DNA from: Actinomycetes bacterium | GTDB taxonomy: Bacteria; Actinomycetota; Acidimicrobiia; Acidimicrobiales; Acidimicrobilacustridaceae | Direction of reading: 5' to 3' | Assembly (NCBI GenBank): GCA_029782145.1 | Contig: JAKOVH010000030.1 | Coordinates: 62,001 to 126,000, forward strand | DNA length: 64,000 nucleotides | Part shown: positions 50,331 through 58,514 of the stretch, one piece after another | How the letters are laid out: each line of letters begins with the position of its first letter | How positions within the stretch are numbered: the stretch's first letter is position 1 | Translations under genes and position numbers: made by a program | Notes under the pieces: generated by a model | The model's database searches: none | What the model saw: only the letters and a program-made list of their open reading frames with translations | Told to the model about the DNA's origin: nothing

Positions 50331-50960
50331 CTACTGGGCGGTGCCGGTCCGCTGGTTGCCGGTGAAGGTGTACTGGATCGTCGACGCCTTGTTCTGGAAC
50401 GCGTTGCTCGCGCCGGTGGGAAGGGTCAGCGTCACTCGGACGACCTTGCTCCCGTTCGCCGCCAGGTTCAGCCCGGTCAGCGCTCGGTTCGTGCCGATCA
50501 CGGAGGTGGAGCCGAGCACGCTCGAGATCGTGCCGCCGCTGCAGGAGTAGGTGTACGGGGTGGCCGACTCGACCCAGGTCCCGCTGCACGCGTCGATGTT
50601 CATCTGGAGGCCGTTGACCGCATCGCTGTCGAGCACCGAGGACGTCGTCGCCGTGGTGTCCAGGGTGACGTTGGCCAGGTCGATGCTGCCGCTGTTCTTG
50701 ATGGTGACCACGCGCTGGATGGAGTCACCGGCGGCGATGTTGGTGGCGCCGATGGTGAGGCGGTTGCCGGCAGCGTTGCTGTTGATCGGGTCGAGCACGA
50801 CGGTGCCGGACGAGACCGACTGCGAGGCGGTGGTGGTGCCGGTGAAGGCGGCGAAGGCGGCGCCGCCGATGCCGGCGACCGTCAGGGCGAGCAGGCCGCC
50901 GGCGATCACGGCCTTGCGGCGGTTCGAGGGGCGCTCCGCCTCGGGCAGGGAGTGCTTCAT
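50331..50960 (-). CDS. TasA/camelysin-like secreted protein 2
   Basis: A 209-residue secreted protein and first gene of the locus. MKHSLPEAERPSNRRK is followed by a hydrophobic helix and AAFAAFTGTTTASQSVSSGTV. The mature part (GNRLTIGATNIAAGDSIQRVVTIKNSGSIDLANVTLDTTATTSS) is a clear paralogue of protein 1, with the same C-terminal strand VTLTLPTGASNAF and a Tyr-Thr-Phe ending. The ATG at 50960 has AAAGGA 7 bases upstream. Two similar subunits plus a dedicated peptidase suggest a heteromeric extracellular fibre (inference). Confidence 0.85.
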   Translation of the reverse strand: MKHSLPEAERPSNRRKAVIAGGLLALTVAGIGGAAFAAFTGTTTASQSVSSGTVVLDPINSNAAGNRLTIGATNIAAGDSIQRVVTIKNSGSIDLANVTLDTTATTSSVLDSDAVNGLQMNIDACSGTWVESATPYTYSCSGGTISSVLGSTSVIGTNRALTGLNLAANGSKVVRVTLTLPTGASNAFQNKASTIQYTFTGNQRTGTAQ

Positions 50961-51163
50961 GTCGGGTCCTTTCGGGTGGTTCGGGGGAACGCGGGAGCAC
51001 TCCCGCACCACCCGATCGACCCGGGCCCTAGGACTTTTCACCCCATTGGTACGTTCGCGCCATTAGGAAGGTTCAACCCTCCCTACGCGACGCGTCCGTT
51101 GTCACCGCAAGTGAGGTAGCGGCGTGGTCTCCGTCACGCCACGTGGCGCCGAGCGTGGTCCGG
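50961..51163. other. Leader and promoter region of the TasA/SipW-like locus
   Basis: This 203-base gap between the TasA-like gene and the D-aminoacylase-like gene (both minus strand) has no supported gene. It contains the CCTAGGAC motif (51027-51034), a comparatively AT-rich stretch (51033-51075) suited to a minus-strand promoter, and a hairpin at 51121-51140 that could end the amidohydrolase message. Confidence 0.5.
51121..51140. terminator. Hairpin downstream of the D-aminoacylase-like gene
   Basis: GGCGTG and CACGCC pair around 8 bases, about 23 bases past the minus-strand stop at 51164. No T-run; weak support. Confidence 0.35.
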
Positions 51164-52885
51164 TCAGGCCTCGACGGTGTAGGTGTCGAGGCCCGACTTG
51201 AGCAGAGTGCCCGGCGTGGCGCCGGTGGCCTCGCCGTGCTCGACCACCACGGTGCCGTTGACGAGCACCCGCTCGACGCCGAACGACCCGGCCGTGAGCC
51301 GCTCGCACCCTCCGGGCAGGTCGGCCACCATGTGGGCGTTCTCGCTGCCGACCGTGTCGGGGTCGATCACCACGATGTCGGCCAGCTTGCCCACCTCCAG
51401 CGTGCCCCGATCGCGCAGGCCGAACAGCTCGGCGGGCACCTGGGTCATCAGGTGGACGGCCTTCTCGACCGGGATGAGCTTGCGGCCGCGCAGCATGTCG
51501 CCGAGGAACCGGGTCGGGTAGGTGGCCCCGCACATGCGGTCGAGGTGGGCACCGGCGTCGGAGCCGCCGATCATCGCCCGGGGGTCGTTCCAGACCTCGG
51601 TGCGCATCTGCCAGCTGGCCGGGTCCTTGTCGCGCGGCGCGGGCCACAAGACGGTGCGCAGATCGTCGGCGATGACGATGTCGAGCAGCGTGTCGAAGGC
51701 CTCGGTGCCCCGCTCGGCGGCGATGTCCTTCACCACGCGGTTGGAGTAGCCGGCGTTCTCGGGAGCGAAGGTGTCGCCGATGACGTAGTCCTCCCAGTCG
51801 GCCAGGCGGCGGTAGACGCCGGCCTCCTGGGAGTGCGAGGCCTCCAGCAGGCGGGCCCGGACCTCCGGGTCCTTCAGCCGGGCGATGCGCTCCTCGACGG
51901 GCACCGACAGCGTCTCCTGCCAGCCGGGGAGCAGCCAGATCCCGCAGAAGGTGAGGAAGTTCATGTTCATCGGCACCAGCACCGGCATGGTGAGGGCCAC
52001 GACGCGGCCGCCCAGCTCGCGGGCGCGGTCGTAGGCCGAGAGCTGGCGGGGCGCCCGGTCGGCCTCGCGGCTGTCGACGGTGAGCACGTTCCAGTTCAGG
52101 GGGCGGTTGGCCGCGGCGCTGAGCCGGCCCAGCAGGTCGATCTCGTCGTCGGCGAAGCGGTCGAGGCAACCCGGCACGATGCCCTCGAGGGTGGTGCCCT
52201 CGTGGCGGCCGGTCTCCTCGCACAGCGCCAGCAGCTCGTCGTCGCTCGCCCAGCGGCTCGGCACGGGCTGCCCGTCGCCGTCGCTGTGGCTCCCCGAGCG
52301 CGTGAACGAGAACCCGAGGGCGCCCGCTTCGATGGCGTCGGCGAGCTCGCGCACCATGGCGTCGATCTGCTCGGGCCGAGCCTCGTTGCCCACCGACTCG
52401 GCGCCCATGACGTAGCGGCGGATGGCGCAGTGGCCCACCAGGAAGCCGGCGTTGACCGCGATGCGGCCCTCGAGCTTGCCCAGGTAGTCGGCGAAGGTCT
52501 CCCAGTCCCAGTCGACCTGCTGCAGCGCAGGCAGGGGCATGCCCTCGACCCGCGACATCATCCGCTGGAGGTAGTCGGCCTCGGCGGGGTCGGGCCGCAG
52601 CGGTGCGAGGGTGAAGCCGCAGTTGCCGGCGATCACCGTGGTGACGCCGTGGTTCGCCGAGGGGGTGGCGCCCGGGTCCCACAGCAGCTGGGCGTCGTAG
52701 TGGGTGTGCGGGTCGATCACCCCGGGCATGACGATCTTGCCGGTGGCGTCGGTGACGACCGCTGCCTCCTCGTCGAGCTGGCCGACGGCGACGATGCGGC
52801 CGTCGCGGATGCCGACGTCGGCCACCCGGCCGGGAGCCCCGGTGCCGTCGATCACCGTGCCGCCCTTGATCACCTCGTCGAGCAT
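51164..52885 (-). CDS. N-acyl-D-amino-acid deacylase-like amidohydrolase
   Basis: A 573-residue amidohydrolase of the D-aminoacylase (Amidohydro_3) type. The N-terminal beta domain (DEVIKGGTVIDGTGAPGRVADVGIRDGRIVAVG) leads to the metal motif DPHTHYDAQLLWDP (His60, His62). GNCGFTLAPLRP is typical of the subgroup, GHCAIRRYVMG supplies another metal region, and GGSDAGAHLDRMCGATYPTRFLGDMLRG carries the C-terminal catalytic Asp. Actinobacteria hold many such proteins near acyl-CoA pathways, with unknown substrates. ATG at 52885 with GGAGGGG upstream. A TAATCT -10 box and the CTGACGGTCCGTCAG palindrome lie 35-55 bases upstream. Confidence 0.85.
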   Translation of the reverse strand: MLDEVIKGGTVIDGTGAPGRVADVGIRDGRIVAVGQLDEEAAVVTDATGKIVMPGVIDPHTHYDAQLLWDPGATPSANHGVTTVIAGNCGFTLAPLRPDPAEADYLQRMMSRVEGMPLPALQQVDWDWETFADYLGKLEGRIAVNAGFLVGHCAIRRYVMGAESVGNEARPEQIDAMVRELADAIEAGALGFSFTRSGSHSDGDGQPVPSRWASDDELLALCEETGRHEGTTLEGIVPGCLDRFADDEIDLLGRLSAAANRPLNWNVLTVDSREADRAPRQLSAYDRARELGGRVVALTMPVLVPMNMNFLTFCGIWLLPGWQETLSVPVEERIARLKDPEVRARLLEASHSQEAGVYRRLADWEDYVIGDTFAPENAGYSNRVVKDIAAERGTEAFDTLLDIVIADDLRTVLWPAPRDKDPASWQMRTEVWNDPRAMIGGSDAGAHLDRMCGATYPTRFLGDMLRGRKLIPVEKAVHLMTQVPAELFGLRDRGTLEVGKLADIVVIDPDTVGSENAHMVADLPGGCERLTAGSFGVERVLVNGTVVVEHGEATGATPGTLLKSGLDTYTVEA

Positions 52886-52919
52886 GACCCCTCCAGTCGT
52901 GCCGGGAGCCCGGCGGTTT

Positions 52920-52934
52920 CTGACGGTCCGTCAG
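52920..52934. promoter_or_regulatory. 15-bp palindromic operator CTGACGGTCCGTCAG (site 3)
   Basis: Identical to sites 1 and 2. It directly follows (and overlaps by two bases) a minus-strand TAATCT -10 box (52938-52933), covering the predicted transcript start of the D-aminoacylase-like gene. Confidence 0.65.
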
Positions 52935-52935
52935 A

Positions 52936-53754
52936 TTACACGGGTGGCGGGGCGGTGTCACCGTCGGGCCGGGTCGCCGGCGAGGGCGTGATCGCCTGGC
53001 CGTCGATCTGGAGGTTGCGCAACCAGGCCCGGTGGGCGAGCGCCCCGACCGGTGCCGGGAGGCGCATCGACGCGCAGAGGCGCAACCGGGCACACCGCAG
53101 GGCCTCGGCGGCCGCGGGGGTGATCGTCAGCGACCGGCTGAACTGGTCGGGGTGGAGCCGGTAGTAGAGCAGCGGATGGGGGCTCAGCCCGATCCGGGAC
53201 TCGACGAGCAGGCGCAGCCAGTACTCGTAGTCCTCGTAGCCGTCCATCCCGCTGCCGAACGGTCCGATGCGCGCCATGGTCGAGCGCCGCAGCGTCGTGG
53301 CCGAGTGGATGAGCGTGTTGCGCACCAGCAGCTCGGCTCGCACCGTCTGCACGCTGGCGGGCCCCCGTCGCCGCCCGACCACCTGCGAGCTGCTGTCGAT
53401 CACATAGGCGCCGCTGGTCACCGCGCCGAGGCTCGGCGCCTCCCGGAGGTGCTCGGCCTGCTGGTGGATCCTCACCGGGGCGCAGACGTCGTCGGAGTCC
53501 AACCGGGCGACGAGCTCGGAGTCGGAGTGCTCGACCGCCCAGTTCAGCGCCGCGGCGATGCCGAGGGCCGGTCGCTCGTGCACGACGAGGGGGCCGGTGA
53601 AGCGGCTCAGGGCCTCGGCGGCGCCCGGCGCCGGGCCGTCGAGCACCACCACGAGGATCCAGTCTCGGCTCGTCTGCGCCGCGAGGCTGCGCAGCGCGTC
53701 CGCCAGGTAGGGGGCGTCACCCCGGATGGGCATGACGACCGCGGTTTCGGGCAT
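52936..53754 (-). CDS. GT2-family glycosyltransferase
   Basis: A 272-residue GT-A-fold transferase: VVMPIRGDAPYLADALRSLAAQTSRDWILVVVLDG, then LVARLDSDDV with the metal-binding DSDD (residues 86-89), and YEDYEYWLRLL with the catalytic-base ED-type motif. No membrane segment is visible, so it acts in the cytosol, probably on a glycolipid or exopolysaccharide precursor. The C-terminus (QIDGQAITPSPATRPDGDTAPPPV) is disordered. It starts with ATG at 53754 after GGGGGGAGCGG and ends one base before the operator that controls the next gene. Functional link to its neighbours is unclear. Confidence 0.9.
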   Translation of the reverse strand: MPETAVVMPIRGDAPYLADALRSLAAQTSRDWILVVVLDGPAPGAAEALSRFTGPLVVHERPALGIAAALNWAVEHSDSELVARLDSDDVCAPVRIHQQAEHLREAPSLGAVTSGAYVIDSSSQVVGRRRGPASVQTVRAELLVRNTLIHSATTLRRSTMARIGPFGSGMDGYEDYEYWLRLLVESRIGLSPHPLLYYRLHPDQFSRSLTITPAAAEALRCARLRLCASMRLPAPVGALAHRAWLRNLQIDGQAITPSPATRPDGDTAPPPV

Positions 53755-53827
53755 CGGTAGGGTCCGCTCCCCCCGGTGTTCGTGCTGGCGGCGACGCTAG
53801 CAGGGCGGTGTGACGGATGGCTCCGAT

Positions 53828-53842
53828 CTGACATAACGTCAG
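53828..53842. promoter_or_regulatory. 15-bp operator variant CTGACATAACGTCAG (site 4) with internal -10 box
   Basis: It keeps the CTGAC-N5-GTCAG arms of sites 1-3 with a different centre. The centre and right arm contain TAACGT (53834-53839), which ends 7 bases before the ATG at 53847, so one sequence would serve as both -10 box of a leaderless promoter and repressor site. Confidence 0.55.
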
Positions 53843-53846
53843 AACC

Positions 53847-55331
53847 ATGGCGACGACGACCGACACGTCCACCACCCGAGGCCCCTACCGCCAGCTCGTC
53901 GGAGGCGAGTGGCTGCCCGGGAGCGACGGCAGCTACGAGATCATCAACCCGGCCACCGAAGAGGTGGTGGCCGAGGCACCCGAGGCCTCCACCGACGACG
54001 TCCGGGCCGCGGCCGCGGCCGCCGCCGAGGCCTTCCCCGCCTGGAGCCGGACCGATCCCCGGGAGCGGGCCGCGCTGCTCGAGGCGGCGGGCAAGCGCCT
54101 GGCCGAGCGCACGCCCGAGCTCATCCCTCTGGTGATCGCCGAGGCGGGGGCGACGTCCTCGGTCGGCTCGCTCATGCAGATCCCCGTCGCCATCAGCCGC
54201 TTCGACCGCTACGCCCGGGGCGCGCTCACCGACCTCGCCCGCCCGCTGCCCCCGCAGCCCATCGCCACCACCCCGCTCGCGCCGGGGGCGCTCATGGGCG
54301 GCGTCGCCAACCGGGTGCCGGTCGGCGTGGTGGCCTGCATCTCGCCGTACAACTTCCCCACCACCAACATGGTCGGCAAGATCGCCCCGGCGCTGGCGGT
54401 GGGCTGCACCGTCGTCATGAAGCCGGCGCCGCAGGACCCGCTGTGCGTCATCGAGCTGGCCAAGATCCTCGACGAGGTCGGCTTCCCGAAGGGCGTGGTC
54501 AACATCGTCACCGGCGCCAAGCCCGAGGTGGGTGCGGCGCTGGTCGACGACGACAACGTCGACATGGTCAGCTTCACCGGCTCCACCACCGTGGGCATCA
54601 AGATCATGGAGGCCGGCGCCCGCACCATGAAGCGCCAGCTCCAGGAGCTCGGCGGCAAGGGCGCCTGCGTCGTGTGCGAGGACGCCGACCTCGACAAGGC
54701 GGTGAGCGGCATCGCCAGCGTGTGGGGGTTCCACACCGGGCAGATCTGCACCGCCCCCACCCGGGTGATCGTGCACCGCAGCCGCTACGACGAGCTGGTG
54801 AGCCGGCTGGCCGAGGCGGCCAAGGCCCTCAAGGTGGGCGACCCGCTCGAGGCCGACACCGTGGTCGGACCGGTGATCTCCGGCGTCCAGCGCGACCGCA
54901 TCCTCGGCCACATCGAGAACGGGGTGAAGGAAGGCGCCGAGCTCGTCGTCGACGGGCGCGACCCCGGCTTCGACAAGGGCTACTGGGTCGGGCCCACCCT
55001 GCTCGCCGGCTGCGACAACGCCATGAGCCCGGTGCGCGAGGAGATCTTCGGCCCGGTCGTGGTGGTCGTCCCCTTCGACGACGAGGACGAGGCCATCCGC
55101 ATCGCCAACGACAGCGACTACGGGCTGTTCAGCTACGTGTTCAGCGAGGAGACGCCCCGCGCCTTCGAGCTGGCCAAGCAGATCCGCTCCGGCCGGGTCG
55201 CCATCAACACGGTGCAGACCCACCACGAGGCGCCGTTCGGCGGCTTCAAGCTCTCCGGCGTGGGCCGCGACGGCGGCGACTACGGCCTCGAGGCCTACAC
55301 CGAGCTGCAGGCGGTCATCTGGCCGGCCTGA
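53847..55331 (+). CDS. NAD(P)-dependent aldehyde dehydrogenase
   Basis: A 494-residue ALDH: VGGEWLPGSDGSYEIINPATEE, SPYNFPTTNMVGKIAPALAVGC for the cofactor, Glu267 in QELGGKGACVV and catalytic Cys301 in GQICTAPTRV, then EEIFGPVVVVVPFDDEDEAI and EAPFGGFKLSGVGRDGG at the end. It oxidises an aldehyde to an acid in the cytosol; substrate unknown. It leads a rightward set of ALDH, Zn-ADH, SDR and cyclase genes with gaps of 70-110 bases, which fits alcohol to aldehyde to acid oxidation followed by further steps. Confidence 0.95.
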   Translation: MATTTDTSTTRGPYRQLVGGEWLPGSDGSYEIINPATEEVVAEAPEASTDDVRAAAAAAAEAFPAWSRTDPRERAALLEAAGKRLAERTPELIPLVIAEAGATSSVGSLMQIPVAISRFDRYARGALTDLARPLPPQPIATTPLAPGALMGGVANRVPVGVVACISPYNFPTTNMVGKIAPALAVGCTVVMKPAPQDPLCVIELAKILDEVGFPKGVVNIVTGAKPEVGAALVDDDNVDMVSFTGSTTVGIKIMEAGARTMKRQLQELGGKGACVVCEDADLDKAVSGIASVWGFHTGQICTAPTRVIVHRSRYDELVSRLAEAAKALKVGDPLEADTVVGPVISGVQRDRILGHIENGVKEGAELVVDGRDPGFDKGYWVGPTLLAGCDNAMSPVREEIFGPVVVVVPFDDEDEAIRIANDSDYGLFSYVFSEETPRAFELAKQIRSGRVAINTVQTHHEAPFGGFKLSGVGRDGGDYGLEAYTELQAVIWPA

Positions 55332-55441
55332 CCTGGGCCATCCCACCGGTCGGGGCCCCGCTGCGGGCGCCTCGGCCCGCACCTCCACACCCATCTCGAC
55401 CACGCCGCGCACGGCGGGCCGCTCACCTCCCTGGGGGAACC

Positions 55442-56551
55442 ATGAAGGGCATCGTGTACACGGGCGACAAGGGCGCCGAGGTCCTCGACGGCATCGAGGT
55501 CCGCGACGCGGGCCCCGGCGAGGTCGTCGTGCGGATCATGGCCGCCGGCGTGTGCCACTCCGACATCACCGCCGCCGCCGGGCTGTTCAACTGGCCGGCG
55601 CCCGCGGTGCTCGGCCACGAAGGGGCCGGCATCGTCGACCAGGTGGGCACGGGCGTCACCAACGTCGAGGTCGGCGACCACGTCATCATCTCCACCCTGG
55701 CCGCGTGCGGGATGTGCAAGGCGTGCGGCGCCGGCAAGCCCACCCGCTGCCGCCAGACGCTGGGCAACATGACCCAGCCGTTCACCCTCGACGGCGACGC
55801 CTGCTGGAACTTCGCCGGCGCCTCGGTGTTCACCGAGCGCACCGTGATCAAGGCCATCCAGGCCGTCAAGATCCCCAAGGACGTGCCGTTCGCGTCGGCC
55901 TGCCTGGTGGGCTGCGGCGTCATGACCGGCGCCGGAGCGGTGATGTACCGCTCCAACGTCGAGGTGGGCCAGACCGCGGTGGTGTACGGCTGCGGCGGCG
56001 TGGGGCTCAACGCCCTGCAGGCGCTGCGGGTGAAGCGGGCCAGCCGCATCATCGCCATCGACGTCGACCCGCAGAAGGAGCAGCTCGCCCGCCAGTTCGG
56101 CGCCACCGACTTCCTCGACGGCCGCGCCGACGACATCGTCGACCAGGTGCGGGCGCTCGTGCCGTTCAAGGAGGGCGAGCTGTACGGGCCCTTCGGCGCG
56201 GGCGGGGTCGACTGGGTCTACGACGTGGTGGCCCGGCCCGAGGTCACCTTCAACGCCCTCAAGATGCTCGACTGGGGCGGCAACGTGGTCATCATCGGCA
56301 CGCCGGGCGGCGACGCCAAGTTCGAGCTGCCCTACCAGGACTTCACCCAGAACGAGCGGGGCGTGATCGGGGTGCGGGCCGGCTCCTACAGCCCGCACGT
56401 GCACATGCCCCAGATCATCGAGCTCTACCGCCGCGGCGAGTTCCTGCTCGACGAGCTGGTCACCAACACCTACCCGCTCGAGGGCTTCCACGACGCCGTG
56501 CACGACATGGAGAGCGGCGGCGTCGCCCGCGGCGTGCTCACCTTCGACTGA
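55442..56551 (+). CDS. Zinc-dependent alcohol dehydrogenase
   Basis: A 369-residue medium-chain ADH. Catalytic zinc ligands are Cys38 in AGVCHSD and the GHEGAG loop (His59, Glu60). The structural zinc has Cys89-x2-Cys92-x2-Cys95-x7-Cys103. The Rossmann motif is YGCGGVGLNALQ and FDYRR-like IAIDVDPQKEQLA follows. It resembles the class that includes actinobacterial NDMA-dependent or S-hydroxymethyl-type ADHs. The ATG at 55442 follows TGGGGGAACC. Placed after ALDH, it probably supplies that enzyme's aldehyde. Confidence 0.9.
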   Translation: MKGIVYTGDKGAEVLDGIEVRDAGPGEVVVRIMAAGVCHSDITAAAGLFNWPAPAVLGHEGAGIVDQVGTGVTNVEVGDHVIISTLAACGMCKACGAGKPTRCRQTLGNMTQPFTLDGDACWNFAGASVFTERTVIKAIQAVKIPKDVPFASACLVGCGVMTGAGAVMYRSNVEVGQTAVVYGCGGVGLNALQALRVKRASRIIAIDVDPQKEQLARQFGATDFLDGRADDIVDQVRALVPFKEGELYGPFGAGGVDWVYDVVARPEVTFNALKMLDWGGNVVIIGTPGGDAKFELPYQDFTQNERGVIGVRAGSYSPHVHMPQIIELYRRGEFLLDELVTNTYPLEGFHDAVHDMESGGVARGVLTFD

Positions 56552-56634
56552 CCGACCTCGACCACCGCCGGGCGCGCCGCGGCCGCGGCGCCCGCCGGTC
56601 GCGTCCGACCACCACCACGAACCAAGGGGATCCG

Positions 56635-57381
56635 ATGGATCAGCGCTATGCCGGCAAGGGCGTCATCGTCACCGGGGCCGGCTCCGGCATCGGCCGGGCG
56701 GTCGCCGAGCGGGTGGCCGCCGAGGGCGGCCGGGTGGCCTGCCTCGACCTCGTCGCCGACAACGCCGAGGCCACCGCCTCCGCCATCGGCGACGCCGCCG
56801 TGGCGCTGTCCGGCGACGTGAGCGACTGGGCCCAGGTCCAGGCCGCGGTCGGCGCCGCCACCGAGGCGTTCGGTGCGCTCGACGTGCTGTTCAACGTCGC
56901 CGGGATCGGCGCGTTCGACGAGAGCCACACCGTCGATCCGGCCAAGTTCGAGAAGATCCTGGCGGTCAACCTCACCGGCACGTTCCTGATGTGCCGGGCG
57001 GTGCTGCCCCAGATGGTCGAGCGCGGCCGGGGCGCGATCGTCAACACCGCCTCCACGGCCGGTGTGATGGGCCAGCCCTGGAGCGCCGCCTACTGCGCGT
57101 CCAAGGGCGGGGTCATCCAGCTCACCAAGGCGCTGGCCACCGAGTACGACCCCCCGCTGTGCGTCAACGCGGTGGCGCCGGGCGGCGTGGAGACGCCGCT
57201 CTACGGCCAGTTCATCCCGCCGGAGGGCGGCGACTGGAACCGCCTGAAGAAGATGTCGCGCGACAACGTCCCGCCCGCCGCGCCCGCGACGCTCGCCAAC
57301 GCCTACGCCTTCCTCGGCTCCGACGAGGCCAGCTACATGACCGGCTCGATCGTCGTCGTCGACGGCGGCATCACCTGCTGA
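56635..57381 (+). CDS. SDR-family oxidoreductase
   Basis: A 248-residue classical SDR: TGAGSGIG, FNVAGIG, NTASTAG with Ser, YCASK with Tyr and Lys, and YMTGSIVVVDGG at the end. All catalytic residues are present. The ATG at 56635 has AAGGGGAT just upstream. It lies third in the ALDH/ADH gene set and could reduce or oxidise a hydroxyacyl or alcohol intermediate of the same pathway. Confidence 0.9.
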   Translation: MDQRYAGKGVIVTGAGSGIGRAVAERVAAEGGRVACLDLVADNAEATASAIGDAAVALSGDVSDWAQVQAAVGAATEAFGALDVLFNVAGIGAFDESHTVDPAKFEKILAVNLTGTFLMCRAVLPQMVERGRGAIVNTASTAGVMGQPWSAAYCASKGGVIQLTKALATEYDPPLCVNAVAPGGVETPLYGQFIPPEGGDWNRLKKMSRDNVPPAAPATLANAYAFLGSDEASYMTGSIVVVDGGITC

Positions 57382-57450
57382 GCCGCGATCCTTCGCCGGC
57401 TCAGCTCTTTCCGTCCTCGCACCCGACGCACCTCACCCCCGGAGGTCCCC

Positions 57451-58377
57451 ATGCCCCTCACGCCGGAGTTCCACGAGCTCGCCGCCAAGGTCCGCAACTG
57501 GGGGAGGTGGGGCGACGACGACCGCATCGGCACCCTCAACCTCATCGACGCCGAGGCCCGTCGCCGGGCCGCGGCCTCGGTGCGCAGCGGCCGGGCGTTC
57601 TCGCTGGCCATCCCGTTGTCGATCGACGGCCCGCAGATGGGCTTCATCGGCAAGCGCCAGAACCCGCTGCACACCATGCTCGAGATCAACAACCCGAGCA
57701 TCCTCGACCCCGAGGGCCCGCGGTTCAGCGACGACATGATCGTGCTCACCCTGCAAGCGGCGACCCACTGGGACGGCCTGGCCCACGCGAGCTACGACGG
57801 CAAGCTCTACAACGGCTACGACGCGGCCAGCATCACCGCCGAGGGCTCCACGATCCTCGGCATCGACCACGTGACGACCCTCGTCGGCCGCGGCGTGCTG
57901 CTCGACGTGGCCCGGGCCAAGGGCGTCGACGTGCTGGAGGGCGGCTACCCGCTCACCCCCGACGACCTCGACGCGGCGGCTGAGCTCGGCCGGGTGGAGG
58001 TGCTGCCCGGCGACGTGGTGCTGGTCCGCACCGGCGTCATGCAGCTGCTGAAGAGCGGCGACAAGCTCGCCTACAACACCACCGCGCCCGGCCCTTCGCT
58101 GCAGACGGTCGAGTGGTTCCGCTCTCACGACGTGGCGGCGGTGGCCGTCGACCACGGCACGTTCGAGGTGTTCCCGAGCGAGGTCGACACCATGCCGCTG
58201 CCGGTGCACCTGCTCCACCTGGTCGACATGGGCATGACCCAGGGCCAGCACTGGGACCTCGAGGAGCTGGCCGCCGACTGCGCCGACGACGGGCAGTACA
58301 CGTTCCTGCTGTCGGCCTCGCCCGAGCCGGTGCAGATGGGCGTGGGCTCGCCCGTGAACCCCGTGGCGGTCAAGTAG
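57451..58377 (+). CDS. Cyclase-family (kynurenine formamidase-like) metal-dependent hydrolase
   Basis: A 308-residue member of the cyclase family (PF04199). The metal motif HWDGLAH is complete with His106, Asp108 and His112; VLVRTGVMQLL and VAAVAVDHGTFEVFP with VHLLHLVDMGMTQGQHWDLEELA are typical later segments. Family enzymes hydrolyse N-formylkynurenine, isatin or cyclic amides and esters; the longer actinobacterial form here, with a 70-residue N-terminal region opening KVRNWGRWGDDDRIGTLNLI, is uncharacterised. It ends the ALDH/ADH gene set and is followed by the binding-protein array. Confidence 0.85.
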   Translation: MPLTPEFHELAAKVRNWGRWGDDDRIGTLNLIDAEARRRAAASVRSGRAFSLAIPLSIDGPQMGFIGKRQNPLHTMLEINNPSILDPEGPRFSDDMIVLTLQAATHWDGLAHASYDGKLYNGYDAASITAEGSTILGIDHVTTLVGRGVLLDVARAKGVDVLEGGYPLTPDDLDAAAELGRVEVLPGDVVLVRTGVMQLLKSGDKLAYNTTAPGPSLQTVEWFRSHDVAAVAVDHGTFEVFPSEVDTMPLPVHLLHLVDMGMTQGQHWDLEELAADCADDGQYTFLLSASPEPVQMGVGSPVNPVAVK

Positions 58378-58514
58378 CCGCACCGCCGGGCGTCGAGACC
58401 TGTGGTCCGGACCTCTGGTCGAAACCTGTAGAGGAAACCGGGCGCGCTCGGGTGCGCGCCGCTAGGGTCGCCCCATCGTCGCGGGCCGGGGGGCCCGCAC
58501 GGGGAGGGGGAACC
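58378..58514 (+). promoter_or_regulatory. Promoter and leader of the first binding-protein gene
   Basis: The gap contains three imperfect direct repeats around ACCTGTGG/ACCTCTGG/ACCTGTAG (58400-58434), a GGCGCGC stem (58441-58460), a TAGGGT -10 box (58463-58468), and a GCGGGCC-GGGG-GGCCCGC hairpin (58482-58499) shortly before GGGGAGGGGGAA and the GTG at 58515. Confidence 0.4.
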
